Below, one piece after another: positions 1 through 7,491 of a DNA stretch of 64,000 nt; position 1 is the stretch's first letter, and each line of letters starts with the position of its first letter. The notes under the pieces were generated by a model, which was not told where the DNA came from, ran no database searches, and worked only from the letters and a program-made list of their open reading frames with translations. The stretch is from Isoptericola sediminis (GTDB lineage Bacteria; Actinomycetota; Actinomycetes; Actinomycetales; Cellulomonadaceae). The translations under genes were made by a program, and so were the position numbers. The stretch is from positions 124,001 through 188,000 of the forward strand of contig NZ_JABFAJ010000024.1 of the NCBI RefSeq assembly GCF_013085345.1, read 5' to 3'.

Positions 1-741
1 GCCGAGGGCGGCACCCTGACCGGGTCCAACCAGCTCTTCGACACGTTCAGCACGGAGAACTACGCCCGGCTGGCCGACACGGTGTACTGGTCGTGGTTCG
101 CCAACTCGGTGCTGATCGCCGTGGCGACCTCGATCGGTACGGTGCTCATGGGCGCCGCCGCGGCGTACGCCTTCAGCCGGTTCCGCTTCACGGGGCGCCG
201 CGTGGGCCTGACGACGCTGCTGATCCTCCAGATGTTCCCGCAGATGCTCGCATTCGTCGCGATCTTCCTGCTCCTCATCAGCCTCGGCGAGGTGGTTCCG
301 GCGCTCGGCCTGAACTCCCGGGTCGCGCTCATCTGCGTGTACCTCGGCGGCGCGCTCGGCGTGAACACGTTCCTCATGTACGGGTTCTTCAACACGGTCC
401 CGCGCGAGCTGGACGAGGCGGCCAAGATCGACGGCGCCACGCACGCCCAGACGTACTGGACGATCATCCTGCGCCTGGTGACCCCGATCCTGGCGGTCGT
501 GGCGCTGCTGTCGATCATCGCCACCTTCGGCGAGTTCGTCATCGCCCGCGTGCTGCTGCAGTCGGAGTCCAACTGGACGCTCGCGGTCGGTCTCTACTCG
601 TGGGTCTCCAGCCTCCTCGAGGCCAACTGGGGGCTCTTCGCCGCGGGCGCGGTGATCTCCACGATCCCGATCCTCGCGCTGTTCCTGTTCCTGCAGAAGT
701 ACATCGTCGGCGGCCTGACGGCCGGCTCCGTCAAGGGCTGA
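1..741 (+). CDS. MalG-type sugar ABC transporter permease (5' partial)
   Basis: Inner-membrane permease subunit of a carbohydrate ABC importer of the MalG class. The frame is open from base 1, so the N-terminus lies outside the window; the first methionine, at 82, is internal because coding sequence continues upstream of it. About five hydrophobic segments are visible. The EAA loop that docks on the ATPase subunit starts near 415 and reads EAAKIDGATHAQTYW. The C-terminus QKYIVGGLTAGSVKG is the typical MalG tail. A GH13 alpha-glucan enzyme follows about 520 bases downstream on the same strand, which suits maltodextrin or trehalose-like uptake, but the substrate is inferred from context only. 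The MalF, binding-protein and ATPase partners are not in the window. Confidence 0.93.
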   Translation, partial: AEGGTLTGSNQLFDTFSTENYARLADTVYWSWFANSVLIAVATSIGTVLMGAAAAYAFSRFRFTGRRVGLTTLLILQMFPQMLAFVAIFLLLISLGEVVPALGLNSRVALICVYLGGALGVNTFLMYGFFNTVPRELDEAAKIDGATHAQTYWTIILRLVTPILAVVALLSIIATFGEFVIARVLLQSESNWTLAVGLYSWVSSLLEANWGLFAAGAVISTIPILALFLFLQKYIVGGLTAGSVKG

Positions 742-796
742 CGGCGTCGGTCGCGTGCCCGTGGCGGGGCTCCGGTCCCGGTCCTAGCCTGGGTGC

Positions 797-1219
797 ATGA
801 GCGAGAAGCGCAGCTTCGGCCCGGACCTGGCGCGTCTCACCGACGCCGCCGACCAGTCGTTCACCGTGCGCCGCGCGTTCGGCGAGGCGTACGAGCACGA
901 CGGCCAGCTCGTCATCCCGGTCGCCCGGGTACGGGGTGGTGTCGGCACGGGGTCCGGCGGCGGGGCGGGCCCCGCCTCCCACGCGACGGACGGCGCGAGC
1001 GACGCCCCCGACGGGGCGCACGGCGAGGCGTCCGGCGAGGGCGGCGGCGGGGGCGGCGGCTACGGGCTGCGGGTCACGCCGCTCGGCGTCTACGTCGTCG
1101 GCGCCGCGGGCACGCGCTGGCAGCCCGTGCTCGACCTGAACAAGGTGATCCTCGGCGGACAGATCGTCGGGATCGTGATCGCGCTCGCCACCGGGTGGGC
1201 GATCGGCCGCCGCCGCTGA
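797..1219 (+). CDS. GerW/YtfJ-family protein
   Basis: Small protein (140 aa) of the GerW (YtfJ) family, first known from Bacillus spores but common in non-sporulating actinobacteria, where its role is unknown. Residues 1-50 hold the conserved opening of the family (ADQSFTVRRAFGEAYEHDG). A glycine-rich insert follows (about residues 52-90), then the motif GYGLRVTPLGVYVV, and a C-terminal hydrophobic helix (ILGGQIVGIVIALATGWAIG) that may anchor it to the membrane. The ATG is preceded by TAGCCT at 785-790 with six bases between, suggesting a leaderless message. Neighbours give no functional clue. Confidence 0.8.
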   Translation: MSEKRSFGPDLARLTDAADQSFTVRRAFGEAYEHDGQLVIPVARVRGGVGTGSGGGAGPASHATDGASDAPDGAHGEASGEGGGGGGGYGLRVTPLGVYVVGAAGTRWQPVLDLNKVILGGQIVGIVIALATGWAIGRRR

Positions 1220-1263
1220 CCGGACCTCGGTCGGTGGTGGCCGCCACCGACCGAGAGGACCGC

Positions 1264-3159
1264 ATGCACCCTGCACCCCACCTGCTCGACCTGCCCCACC
1301 ACGACGGGTCCGCCGTCCACGTGCCCCCGGGCACCCCGCGGCTCGGTGACTCGGTGCTGGTCCGGGTCCGCGTGCCCCGCGACTCCGGCGTCGAGCGGGT
1401 GTGGGTCCGCAGCGTGCGCGACGGCGAGCCGCGGCTCACCGAGGCGACGCCCGACGCCGGCACGGACGCCGACCGGTGGTTCACCGCGGACGTCGTGGTG
1501 CACAACCCCGTCACGCCGTACCGGTTCCTGCTGGACGGACCCGGCGGCTACCGGTGGCTGAACGGCCGGGGAGTGCACGACCGCGACGTCTCGGACGCCG
1601 GGGACTTCCGGCTCACGACGCACGCCCCGGGCCCCGCGTGGATGGGCGAGGGACTCGTCTACCAGATCTTCCCCGACCGGTTCGCCCGCTCGGCGGCCGC
1701 CGACGCCCGCCCGGTCCCGGACTGGGCCGTGGCGGCGCAGTGGGAGGACGAACCCGCCGGCACCGGCGTGCTGGCCGGCACCCAGTACTACGGCGGCGAC
1801 ATCGACGGCATCGTCGAGCATCTCGACCACCTCGCCGCGCTCGGCGTCGGCACCGTCTACCTCACCCCGGTGTTCCCGGGCCGGTCCAACCACCGCTACG
1901 ACGCCTCGACGTTCCACGAGGTGGACCCCCTGCTCGGTGGCGACGAGGCCTACGCGCGGCTCGCCGAGGCCGTGCACGCCCGCGGCATGCGGCTCATGGG
2001 CGACATCACGACCAACCACACCGGCGAGGGCCACGAGTGGTTCGCCACCGCGCTCGCCGACCCGGACTCGCCCGAGCACGCCATGTACGTGTGGGCGGAC
2101 CCGTCCGGCGACACCACGGACGTGTCGACCACCGCCTCGGGGGAGCACTACGCGAGCTGGCTCGGGTTCGGCTCCCTGCCCAAGCTCGACTGGGGCGCGC
2201 CCGAGACCTGGCGCCGCATGGTCACCGACCCCGACGCCCCGATCGGTCGGTACCTGCGCCCGCCCTTCGAGCTCGACGGCTGGCGGGTCGACGTCGCCAA
2301 CATGACCGGTCGGTGGGCCGACCAGGACCGCACCCACGCGGTCGCGCGCGAGCTGCGTGCCGCCATCGAGCGGGAGCGCCCCGACGGCGCCCTCATCGCC
2401 GAGCACTTCCACGACGCGATCGAGGACCTGCGCGCCGGCGGCTGGCACGCCAACATGAACTACACGGGGTTCACCCGACCCGCGTGGTCCTGGCTGGCCG
2501 CCGAGGGGTCCCCGGCCGCCGCGCACGGTCTGCCCGTGGCGGGCGCCCGCCGCCCCGGCGGTGCCATGGTGGCCGCGATGCGCGAGTTCGACTCCGCCGT
2601 GCCGTGGTCCGTCACCGCCCGGCAGTGGAACATGCTCGGCTCCCACGACACACCGCGGCTGCGCACCACCGTCGACTCCGACGCCGCGGCCGAGGTCGCG
2701 GCCGCCCTGCTGTTCACCTACCCGGGCACGCCCGTCGTCTTCGCCGGGGACGAGATCGGCGCCACCGGGGACAACGGCGAGCACGCCCGCACGACCATGG
2801 CGTGGGACGAGGAGGCTCGCGGGGGAGGGCCGCGCTGGGACGCGGAGATCCTCGAGCGCTACCAGCGGCTCTCGGCGATGCGGCGCGGGTCGGCCGCCCT
2901 GCGCGACGGCGGGCTGCGCTGGGCGGTGGTCGAGGACGACGCCGTCGTGTTCCTGCGGGAGACGCCGTCCGAGCGGGTGCTCGTCGTGCTCGCCCGTGGA
3001 CCCTGGGCCGGGACGGTGCTGCCGGGCCACCTGCTGGACCCGGGTGCGCAGCGGGAGCGACTGTACGGCGACGTGGGTCTCGACGTCGGGCCGGACGGGC
3101 TGACGGTCGACGGCGCGGGGCCGGGCGTGGGCGTGTTCCGCCTGTCCACCGCTGCGTGA
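1264..3159 (+). CDS. GH13 alpha-amylase-family glycosidase (neopullulanase/alpha-glucosidase-like)
   Basis: Glycoside hydrolase family 13 enzyme (631 aa) acting on alpha-glucans. An N-terminal beta-sandwich (residues about 15-120) precedes the catalytic barrel, as in cyclomaltodextrinases and neopullulanases. The barrel starts at GLVYQIFPDRF. The nucleophile Asp lies in DGWRVDVAN, the acid/base Glu in LIAEHFHD and the stabilising Asp in MLGSHDTPR. No signal peptide is visible, so it probably works in the cytosol on oligosaccharides brought in by the upstream MalG-type system. The ATG at 1264 was chosen because the frame further upstream overlaps the preceding gene and lacks homologous sequence; GAGAGGA lies just before it. 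Exact substrate specificity cannot be read from sequence. Confidence 0.92.
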   Translation: MHPAPHLLDLPHHDGSAVHVPPGTPRLGDSVLVRVRVPRDSGVERVWVRSVRDGEPRLTEATPDAGTDADRWFTADVVVHNPVTPYRFLLDGPGGYRWLNGRGVHDRDVSDAGDFRLTTHAPGPAWMGEGLVYQIFPDRFARSAAADARPVPDWAVAAQWEDEPAGTGVLAGTQYYGGDIDGIVEHLDHLAALGVGTVYLTPVFPGRSNHRYDASTFHEVDPLLGGDEAYARLAEAVHARGMRLMGDITTNHTGEGHEWFATALADPDSPEHAMYVWADPSGDTTDVSTTASGEHYASWLGFGSLPKLDWGAPETWRRMVTDPDAPIGRYLRPPFELDGWRVDVANMTGRWADQDRTHAVARELRAAIERERPDGALIAEHFHDAIEDLRAGGWHANMNYTGFTRPAWSWLAAEGSPAAAHGLPVAGARRPGGAMVAAMREFDSAVPWSVTARQWNMLGSHDTPRLRTTVDSDAAAEVAAALLFTYPGTPVVFAGDEIGATGDNGEHARTTMAWDEEARGGGPRWDAEILERYQRLSAMRRGSAALRDGGLRWAVVEDDAVVFLRETPSERVLVVLARGPWAGTVLPGHLLDPGAQRERLYGDVGLDVGPDGLTVDGAGPGVGVFRLSTAA

Positions 3160-3317
3160 CGGCGTCGTCGGTCAGGCATCGGGTGGCCGATGCCTGACCC
3201 GGAGGTCCGCCAGGGCTGCCGCGGCCGCCAGAGCGTCCACGGAGCCCGGTCGCGCCGGCCGGCGGTCCACGGCACGGTGGGCTGCGGGACCACCGACCCC
3301 GACCCGACGGAGGAATC

Positions 3318-3830
3318 ATGCACGGCATCGCGGTGCTGCAGGACCTGTACTCCCGGATCTTCCCGACGGTGCGGCGTGCCGTCGCGGGGCTGCCGGAGGC
3401 CGCGCTCGTCGAGCGGCTCGACCCGGCGGCGAACACCGTCGCCTGGCTGACCTGGCACATCGGCCGCGACCAGGACGTCCAGGTCGCCGACGCCGTCGGC
3501 CGCGACCAGGTGTACGCCCGCGGCTGGGCGGACCGGTTCGACCTCCCGTTCGGGCTGCACGACACCGGCTACGGGCACACCGCCGACGACGTCGCGAGGG
3601 TCCGTGCACCGGCCGACCTGCTGCTCGGCTACGTCGAGGCGGTGGCGGCGGAGTCCCTGGACGTGCTGGACCACCTGAGCGACGACGACCTCGACGAGGT
3701 GGTCGACGACGCCTGGGACCCGCCGGTCACCCGCGGAGCGCGGCTCGTGAGCGTCGCGAACGACTCCCTGGAGCACGCGGCGCAGATCGCCTACCTGCGC
3801 GGCGTCCTGGAGCGCACGGGACGGGCCTAG
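3318..3830 (+). CDS. DinB-superfamily protein (DUF664-like)
   Basis: 170-aa protein of the DinB/YfiT four-helix superfamily, whose actinobacterial members include mycothiol-dependent transferases. The putative metal-binding histidines lie in WLTWHIGRD (about residue 47) and in the C-terminal segment SLEHAAQIAYLRG, a close match to the typical DinB ending. The ATG follows ACGGAGGAATC, a clear ribosome site. Its stop codon overlaps by two bases the stop of the convergent MerR regulator. Substrate unknown. Confidence 0.8.
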   Translation: MHGIAVLQDLYSRIFPTVRRAVAGLPEAALVERLDPAANTVAWLTWHIGRDQDVQVADAVGRDQVYARGWADRFDLPFGLHDTGYGHTADDVARVRAPADLLLGYVEAVAAESLDVLDHLSDDDLDEVVDDAWDPPVTRGARLVSVANDSLEHAAQIAYLRGVLERTGRA

Positions 3831-4657
3831 CCACCGGCGGCGCCCACGCGGGTCACGGCATACGGCTGAGCCACCTCGCAGCGGAACGGGTCGCCCTGCC
3901 GGTAGATCTCCCGTGGCGGGCCGAGCGGTCGGCGGTCCTGGACCGTCGCGGCAGCCCGGACGGCGTCGAAGGCGCCGAGGATCGTCGGGAACTGGACGTC
4001 GCCGTACGGTACGGCGACGAACAACTCCGACCCGGCCGGTTCGACCTCGGTGCCGTCCACGCCGGAGTCGGGGTGCACGGGCACGCGCACGTCGATCGGC
4101 CCGTCGGACTCCCAGCTCACCTCGCCGTGGTAGACGACCACGAGGGGTCGGTCCTCGTCGCGGGAGGAGCCTGCCCGCCGTGACAGATCGGTCGCAGCGA
4201 CCTCGACGTGCCGGGGAAGGTCGGCGGCCGTGGTGGCCACGGTGCGGGAGAGGAACACCTGCGCCGGGACGTCACGTCTCTCCACCGGGGGATGCGACCG
4301 CGTCGGGTGCGAGCGGTCGCCGTCGAGGTGGTCGACGAGGTCGTCGAGCAGCGCGGCGGTCCGCGCGTGCTGCCGGGCGGTGTCCTCCCGGTACGCGGCG
4401 ACGAGGTCCGAGCGACGGCGCGGGTCGGCGTCCAGGACGTCGCCGATCCGGTCCAGAGGCATCCCCGCCCGGCGCAGCAACGCGATGAGCCGGGCACGGT
4501 CGGCCTGGGCGATCCCGTAGTAGCGGTAGCCCGTGAACTGGTCGACGACCTCGGGCGCCAGGAGGCCCCGGCGTTCGTAGAGGCGCAACGCCCGCGGCGA
4601 GAGCCAGGTGACGCGGCCGAACTCGCCGATGGGCATCCGGGTGCGGTGCTCGCTCAC
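3827..4657 (-). CDS. MerR-family regulator with C-terminal GyrI-like domain
   Basis: Transcription regulator (276 aa): N-terminal MerR winged helix (MPIGEFGRVTWLSPRALRLY, with the ERRGLLAPE wing), a coiled-coil dimerisation helix, then a GyrI-like effector-binding domain from about residue 130, as in BmrR-type multidrug sensors. The GTG start at 4657 was preferred over the ATG at 4636 because the GTG shares bases with the TGA stop of the preceding gene (GTGA overlap at 4654-4657), a sign of translational coupling. The partner upstream is itself a free-standing GyrI-like protein. The effector and target genes are unknown. Confidence 0.85.
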   Translation of the reverse strand: MSEHRTRMPIGEFGRVTWLSPRALRLYERRGLLAPEVVDQFTGYRYYGIAQADRARLIALLRRAGMPLDRIGDVLDADPRRRSDLVAAYREDTARQHARTAALLDDLVDHLDGDRSHPTRSHPPVERRDVPAQVFLSRTVATTAADLPRHVEVAATDLSRRAGSSRDEDRPLVVVYHGEVSWESDGPIDVRVPVHPDSGVDGTEVEPAGSELFVAVPYGDVQFPTILGAFDAVRAAATVQDRRPLGPPREIYRQGDPFRCEVAQPYAVTRVGAAGG

Positions 4658-5145
4658 CTCAGCAAGTATGCGACCTCGACCGCCCACCTGCTCCGGTCCG
4701 GCTCCGTCTGCGGGTCCGTGAGGAACTGCTCGGTACGGACGTGCCACCGGATGCTGTCGGCCTCCTCGTCGACGGCGAGCTCCAGACCCTGCTGGTTCGC
4801 CCAGTCGCCCATGTCCCGGTGGGTCTGGGCCAGCGCGTCCGGTCCGCCGTGCGGCCGAGCCACGAGGTAGTGGCCCGCCGGGAGCGTCCCGGTGTCGAAA
4901 CCCGTACCGAGCTGCACGGGGGCCGCGACCGGGACGGACACGGTGACGTCCATCGGGTCGGCCACCGTCCGCAACCGGTGGTACTGGTAGATCGGCCCTC
5001 CCAGCGGCTCGTGGCCCGCCGCCGCCAGGGCGGCGAAGACGTGCGGCACGAGAGCGTTGACGCGGTCCCACCGCGAGAGCTCGGCCGTCACGGGGATACC
5101 GACCCAGTGGCGCTCGGACCACTGCTCGATCGTGCATGTCGTCAT
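4654..5145 (-). CDS. GyrI-like small-molecule-binding protein
   Basis: Stand-alone GyrI-like (effector-binding) domain of 163 aa without a DNA-binding segment; such proteins bind small hydrophobic ligands, and some hydrolyse them. It opens with MTTCTIEQWSERHWVGIPVT and contains the family pattern GPIYQYHRL and PAGHYLVARPHG. A strong ribosome site (AGGAGG) lies eight bases before the ATG at 5145. It is the first gene of a two-gene operon and its stop overlaps the start of the MerR regulator that also ends in this domain, so the two may sense the same ligand. That link is an inference. Confidence 0.82.
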   Translation of the reverse strand: MTTCTIEQWSERHWVGIPVTAELSRWDRVNALVPHVFAALAAAGHEPLGGPIYQYHRLRTVADPMDVTVSVPVAAPVQLGTGFDTGTLPAGHYLVARPHGGPDALAQTHRDMGDWANQQGLELAVDEEADSIRWHVRTEQFLTDPQTEPDRSRWAVEVAYLLR

Positions 5146-5257
5146 CGTCGTTCCTCCTGGTCGCCGTGCGAGTCTCGAACGGGCCGGCACCAGAAGACTC
5201 CTTGACCCAGGGGAAAGGTCAAGCGTGACGGCCCGCACCCTGTGGGAGGCTCGGGGC

Positions 5258-6022
5258 GTGGCCACCGAGCAGATCGCGATCCTCTCCGACGTCCACGGCA
5301 ACCTCACGGCGCTCGAGACCGTCCTCGCGGACATCTCCGCCCGCGGGATCACCCGGATCCTCAACCTCGGGGACGACGTGGGCAAGGGCCCGCGCGGCAG
5401 CGCCGTCGTGGACCGGACCGAGCAGGTCTGCGAGGTGAACGTCCGCGGGAACTGGGACGAGTTCCTGCCCGACATCTCCGACGACGGCCCGCTGGAGATG
5501 GTGTGGTGGCGTGACGAGCTGCGGCCCGACCAGCGCGAGCTGATCCGCCGCAGACCTCTCTGCCACGACCTGCTGCTCTCCGGACGGCGGATCCGTCTCT
5601 TCCACGCCTCGGCGGCGAGCGTGCACACGCGCGTGCACGTCGACCACACCCGTGAGGAGTTCGCCGGCATGTTCGCCGCCACGGACCTGACGGGTCCGGG
5701 GCCGGAGCCCGACCTGGTCGGATACGGCGACGTCCACGCCGCCTATCAGCGCACCCGGCGCGGCCGCACCCTGTTCAACGCCGGCAGCGTCGGCAACGCC
5801 CTCGACGAGCCGTCCGCGGCCTACGTCGTCCTCGCGGGAGTCCCCGGACCGGACCCCGCGCCGTTCGGCCTGCAGGTCGTCCGCCTGCCGTACGACGTCG
5901 AGTCGGAGCTCGCCGTCGCCCGCGACCTGGACATGCCGCAGTACGGGCCGTGGGAGCGCGAGCTGCGCACCGCCGTCCACCGCAGCCGGCACGCCGTCGA
6001 GCCCGTGGGCGGCGCTCGGTAG
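5258..6022 (+). CDS. Metallophosphoesterase (YfcE/PrpE-like calcineurin fold)
   Basis: Calcineurin-fold phosphoesterase of 254 aa. Metal-ligand motifs are visible in order: SDVHGN (residues about 9-14), LNLGDDVGKGP, VRGNWDE (GNxD/E type) and, near the C-terminus, GYGDVHAAY, which replaces the usual GHTH box. NAGSVGNALD is the typical closing motif of the YfcE/MJ0936-like group. The GTG start at 5258 was chosen for a GGGAGG ten bases upstream and because sequence before it shows no homology. It lies divergent to the MerR/GyrI operon and ends 10 bases before dgt. Substrate unknown. Confidence 0.85.
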   Translation: MATEQIAILSDVHGNLTALETVLADISARGITRILNLGDDVGKGPRGSAVVDRTEQVCEVNVRGNWDEFLPDISDDGPLEMVWWRDELRPDQRELIRRRPLCHDLLLSGRRIRLFHASAASVHTRVHVDHTREEFAGMFAATDLTGPGPEPDLVGYGDVHAAYQRTRRGRTLFNAGSVGNALDEPSAAYVVLAGVPGPDPAPFGLQVVRLPYDVESELAVARDLDMPQYGPWERELRTAVHRSRHAVEPVGGAR

Positions 6023-6032
6023 GCTTCCCCTC

Positions 6033-7367
6033 GTGCAGACGTTCTCGCAGGAGGCCTTCGACCCGGACGTGGTCGGCACCGGGCCGCGTCCTGCCCCCGG
6101 CGAGGAGGGGCCGGCGTCGTACACGGACGCCGATACCGAGCGCTGGGCCGCCGAGCCGCCCAAGTCCAAGGACCGCACGCCGTTCGAGCGTGACCGGGCC
6201 CGGGTGGTGCACTCCTCGGGTCTGCGTCGCCTGGGTGCCAAGACCCAGGTGCTCACCCCGGGCAGCGACGACTTCGTGCGCACCCGGCTGACGCACTCCC
6301 TGGAGGTGGCGCAGGTCGGCCGCGAGATGGGCCGTGCGCTGGGCTGCGACCCCGACCTCGTCGACACCGCGTGCCTCACCCACGACCTGGGGCACCCGCC
6401 GTTCGGGCACAACGGCGAACGCGTGCTGGCCGAGCTCGCCGCCGACATCGGCGGTTTCGAGGGCAACGCCCAGACCCTGCGGCTGCTCACCCGGCTCGAG
6501 CCCAAGATCCTCGACGACGACGGCGCACCGCGCGGCCTCAACCTGACCCGAGCCTCGCTGGACGCCTCGGTGAAGTACCCGTGGCGGCTGCACGAGGGGC
6601 CGCCGCGCCCCGACGGGTCGACGACCGGCAAGTTCGGCGTCTACCCCGACGACGCCCCGGTGTTCGACTGGCTCCGTCAGGGCGCGCCGCGGTCGATGGT
6701 GCGCTGCATGGAGGCGCAGGTCATGGACCTCGCCGACGACATCAGCTACTCCGTGCACGACGTCGAGGACGCCGTCGTCGGCAGCCGCCTCGACCTGCGC
6801 CTGCTCGACGACGAGTCCGAGCGGGCGCGCATCGTCGAGCACGTGCGGTCCTGGTACGGCACGTGGCACGACGCCGACGCCCTCGACGCCGCGCTGTGCC
6901 GGCTGCGGGACACCGGCTACCTGGTGACCGACTTCGACGGGTCGCGGGGAGCGCTCGCCCGGCTGAAGGATGCCACCAGCCAGCTCATCGGGCGGTTCAG
7001 CGGATCCGCCCAGCGGGCCACTCGCGAGGAGTACGGGGACGGGCCGCTGACGCGGTACTCGGCCCAGCTCGTCGTCCCGCCGGAGACGGCCGACGAGATC
7101 CTCGCGCTCAAGGGCGTCGCGGTCACCTACGTCATGGCGCCGCGGGAGTCCGAACCGCTGTACGCCGCGCAGCGCGAGATCGTCGCCGACCTGGTCAAGG
7201 TCCTCGGTGACCGTGCCCCGACGGCGCTCGAGCCGCACTTCGCCGCGGACTGGCGCGACGCCCCCGACGACGACGCCCGGCTGCGGGTCGTCGTCGACCA
7301 GGTGGCCTCGCTCACCGACGTCTCGGCGGTCCAGATGCACGGCCGCCTGGTGCGCGGCGACGACTGA
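6033..7367 (+). CDS. dgt: Deoxyguanosinetriphosphate triphosphohydrolase-like protein
   Basis: HD-domain dNTP triphosphohydrolase (444 aa) that converts dGTP or other dNTPs to deoxynucleosides plus triphosphate. The HD metal residues are visible as RTRLTHSLEVAQVGRE, THDLGHPPFGHNGE and the later ADDISYSVHDVEDA. Its place just before dnaG is conserved in actinobacteria. The GTG at 6033 follows TAGGCT (6020-6025) by seven bases with no ribosome site, which fits a leaderless transcript. Nucleotide specificity of the short actinobacterial form is not settled by sequence. Confidence 0.93.
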   Translation: MQTFSQEAFDPDVVGTGPRPAPGEEGPASYTDADTERWAAEPPKSKDRTPFERDRARVVHSSGLRRLGAKTQVLTPGSDDFVRTRLTHSLEVAQVGREMGRALGCDPDLVDTACLTHDLGHPPFGHNGERVLAELAADIGGFEGNAQTLRLLTRLEPKILDDDGAPRGLNLTRASLDASVKYPWRLHEGPPRPDGSTTGKFGVYPDDAPVFDWLRQGAPRSMVRCMEAQVMDLADDISYSVHDVEDAVVGSRLDLRLLDDESERARIVEHVRSWYGTWHDADALDAALCRLRDTGYLVTDFDGSRGALARLKDATSQLIGRFSGSAQRATREEYGDGPLTRYSAQLVVPPETADEILALKGVAVTYVMAPRESEPLYAAQREIVADLVKVLGDRAPTALEPHFAADWRDAPDDDARLRVVVDQVASLTDVSAVQMHGRLVRGDD

Positions 7368-7393
7368 CCGTCCGCCACCCGTCGCCCCGTCCG

Positions 7394-7463
7394 CCCCGTT
7401 GTGGGCATGAAATCTGCAGGTCCCACCTGGGGGAAGGCTGCAGAAATCATGCCCACAACGGGG
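7394..7463. repeat. Long near-perfect palindrome between dgt and dnaG
   Basis: Two 26-base arms, 7394-7419 and 7438-7463, are reverse complements apart from two adjacent bases (AA against TT, 16-17 bases into the left arm). The outer 17 bases pair without a break and the inner seven, including CTGCAG, also pair. The 18-base spacer (7420-7437) has its own short TCCC/GGGA complement. No T-run follows, so it does not look like an ordinary terminator. It lies 13 bases upstream of the -10-like TAGACT of dnaG. Confidence 0.85.
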
Positions 7464-7491
7464 AGCGGCGCGGGGGCATAGACTCGCGCCC

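Noticed and set aside
1090-3030. Long open frame on the minus strand opposite the GH13 gene (similar long frames lie opposite dnaG, aceE, fabF, glnE and others)
   Set aside because: High GC leaves few stop codons in antisense frames. The products are Arg/Pro/Gly-rich without domains, while the plus-strand gene has catalytic motifs.
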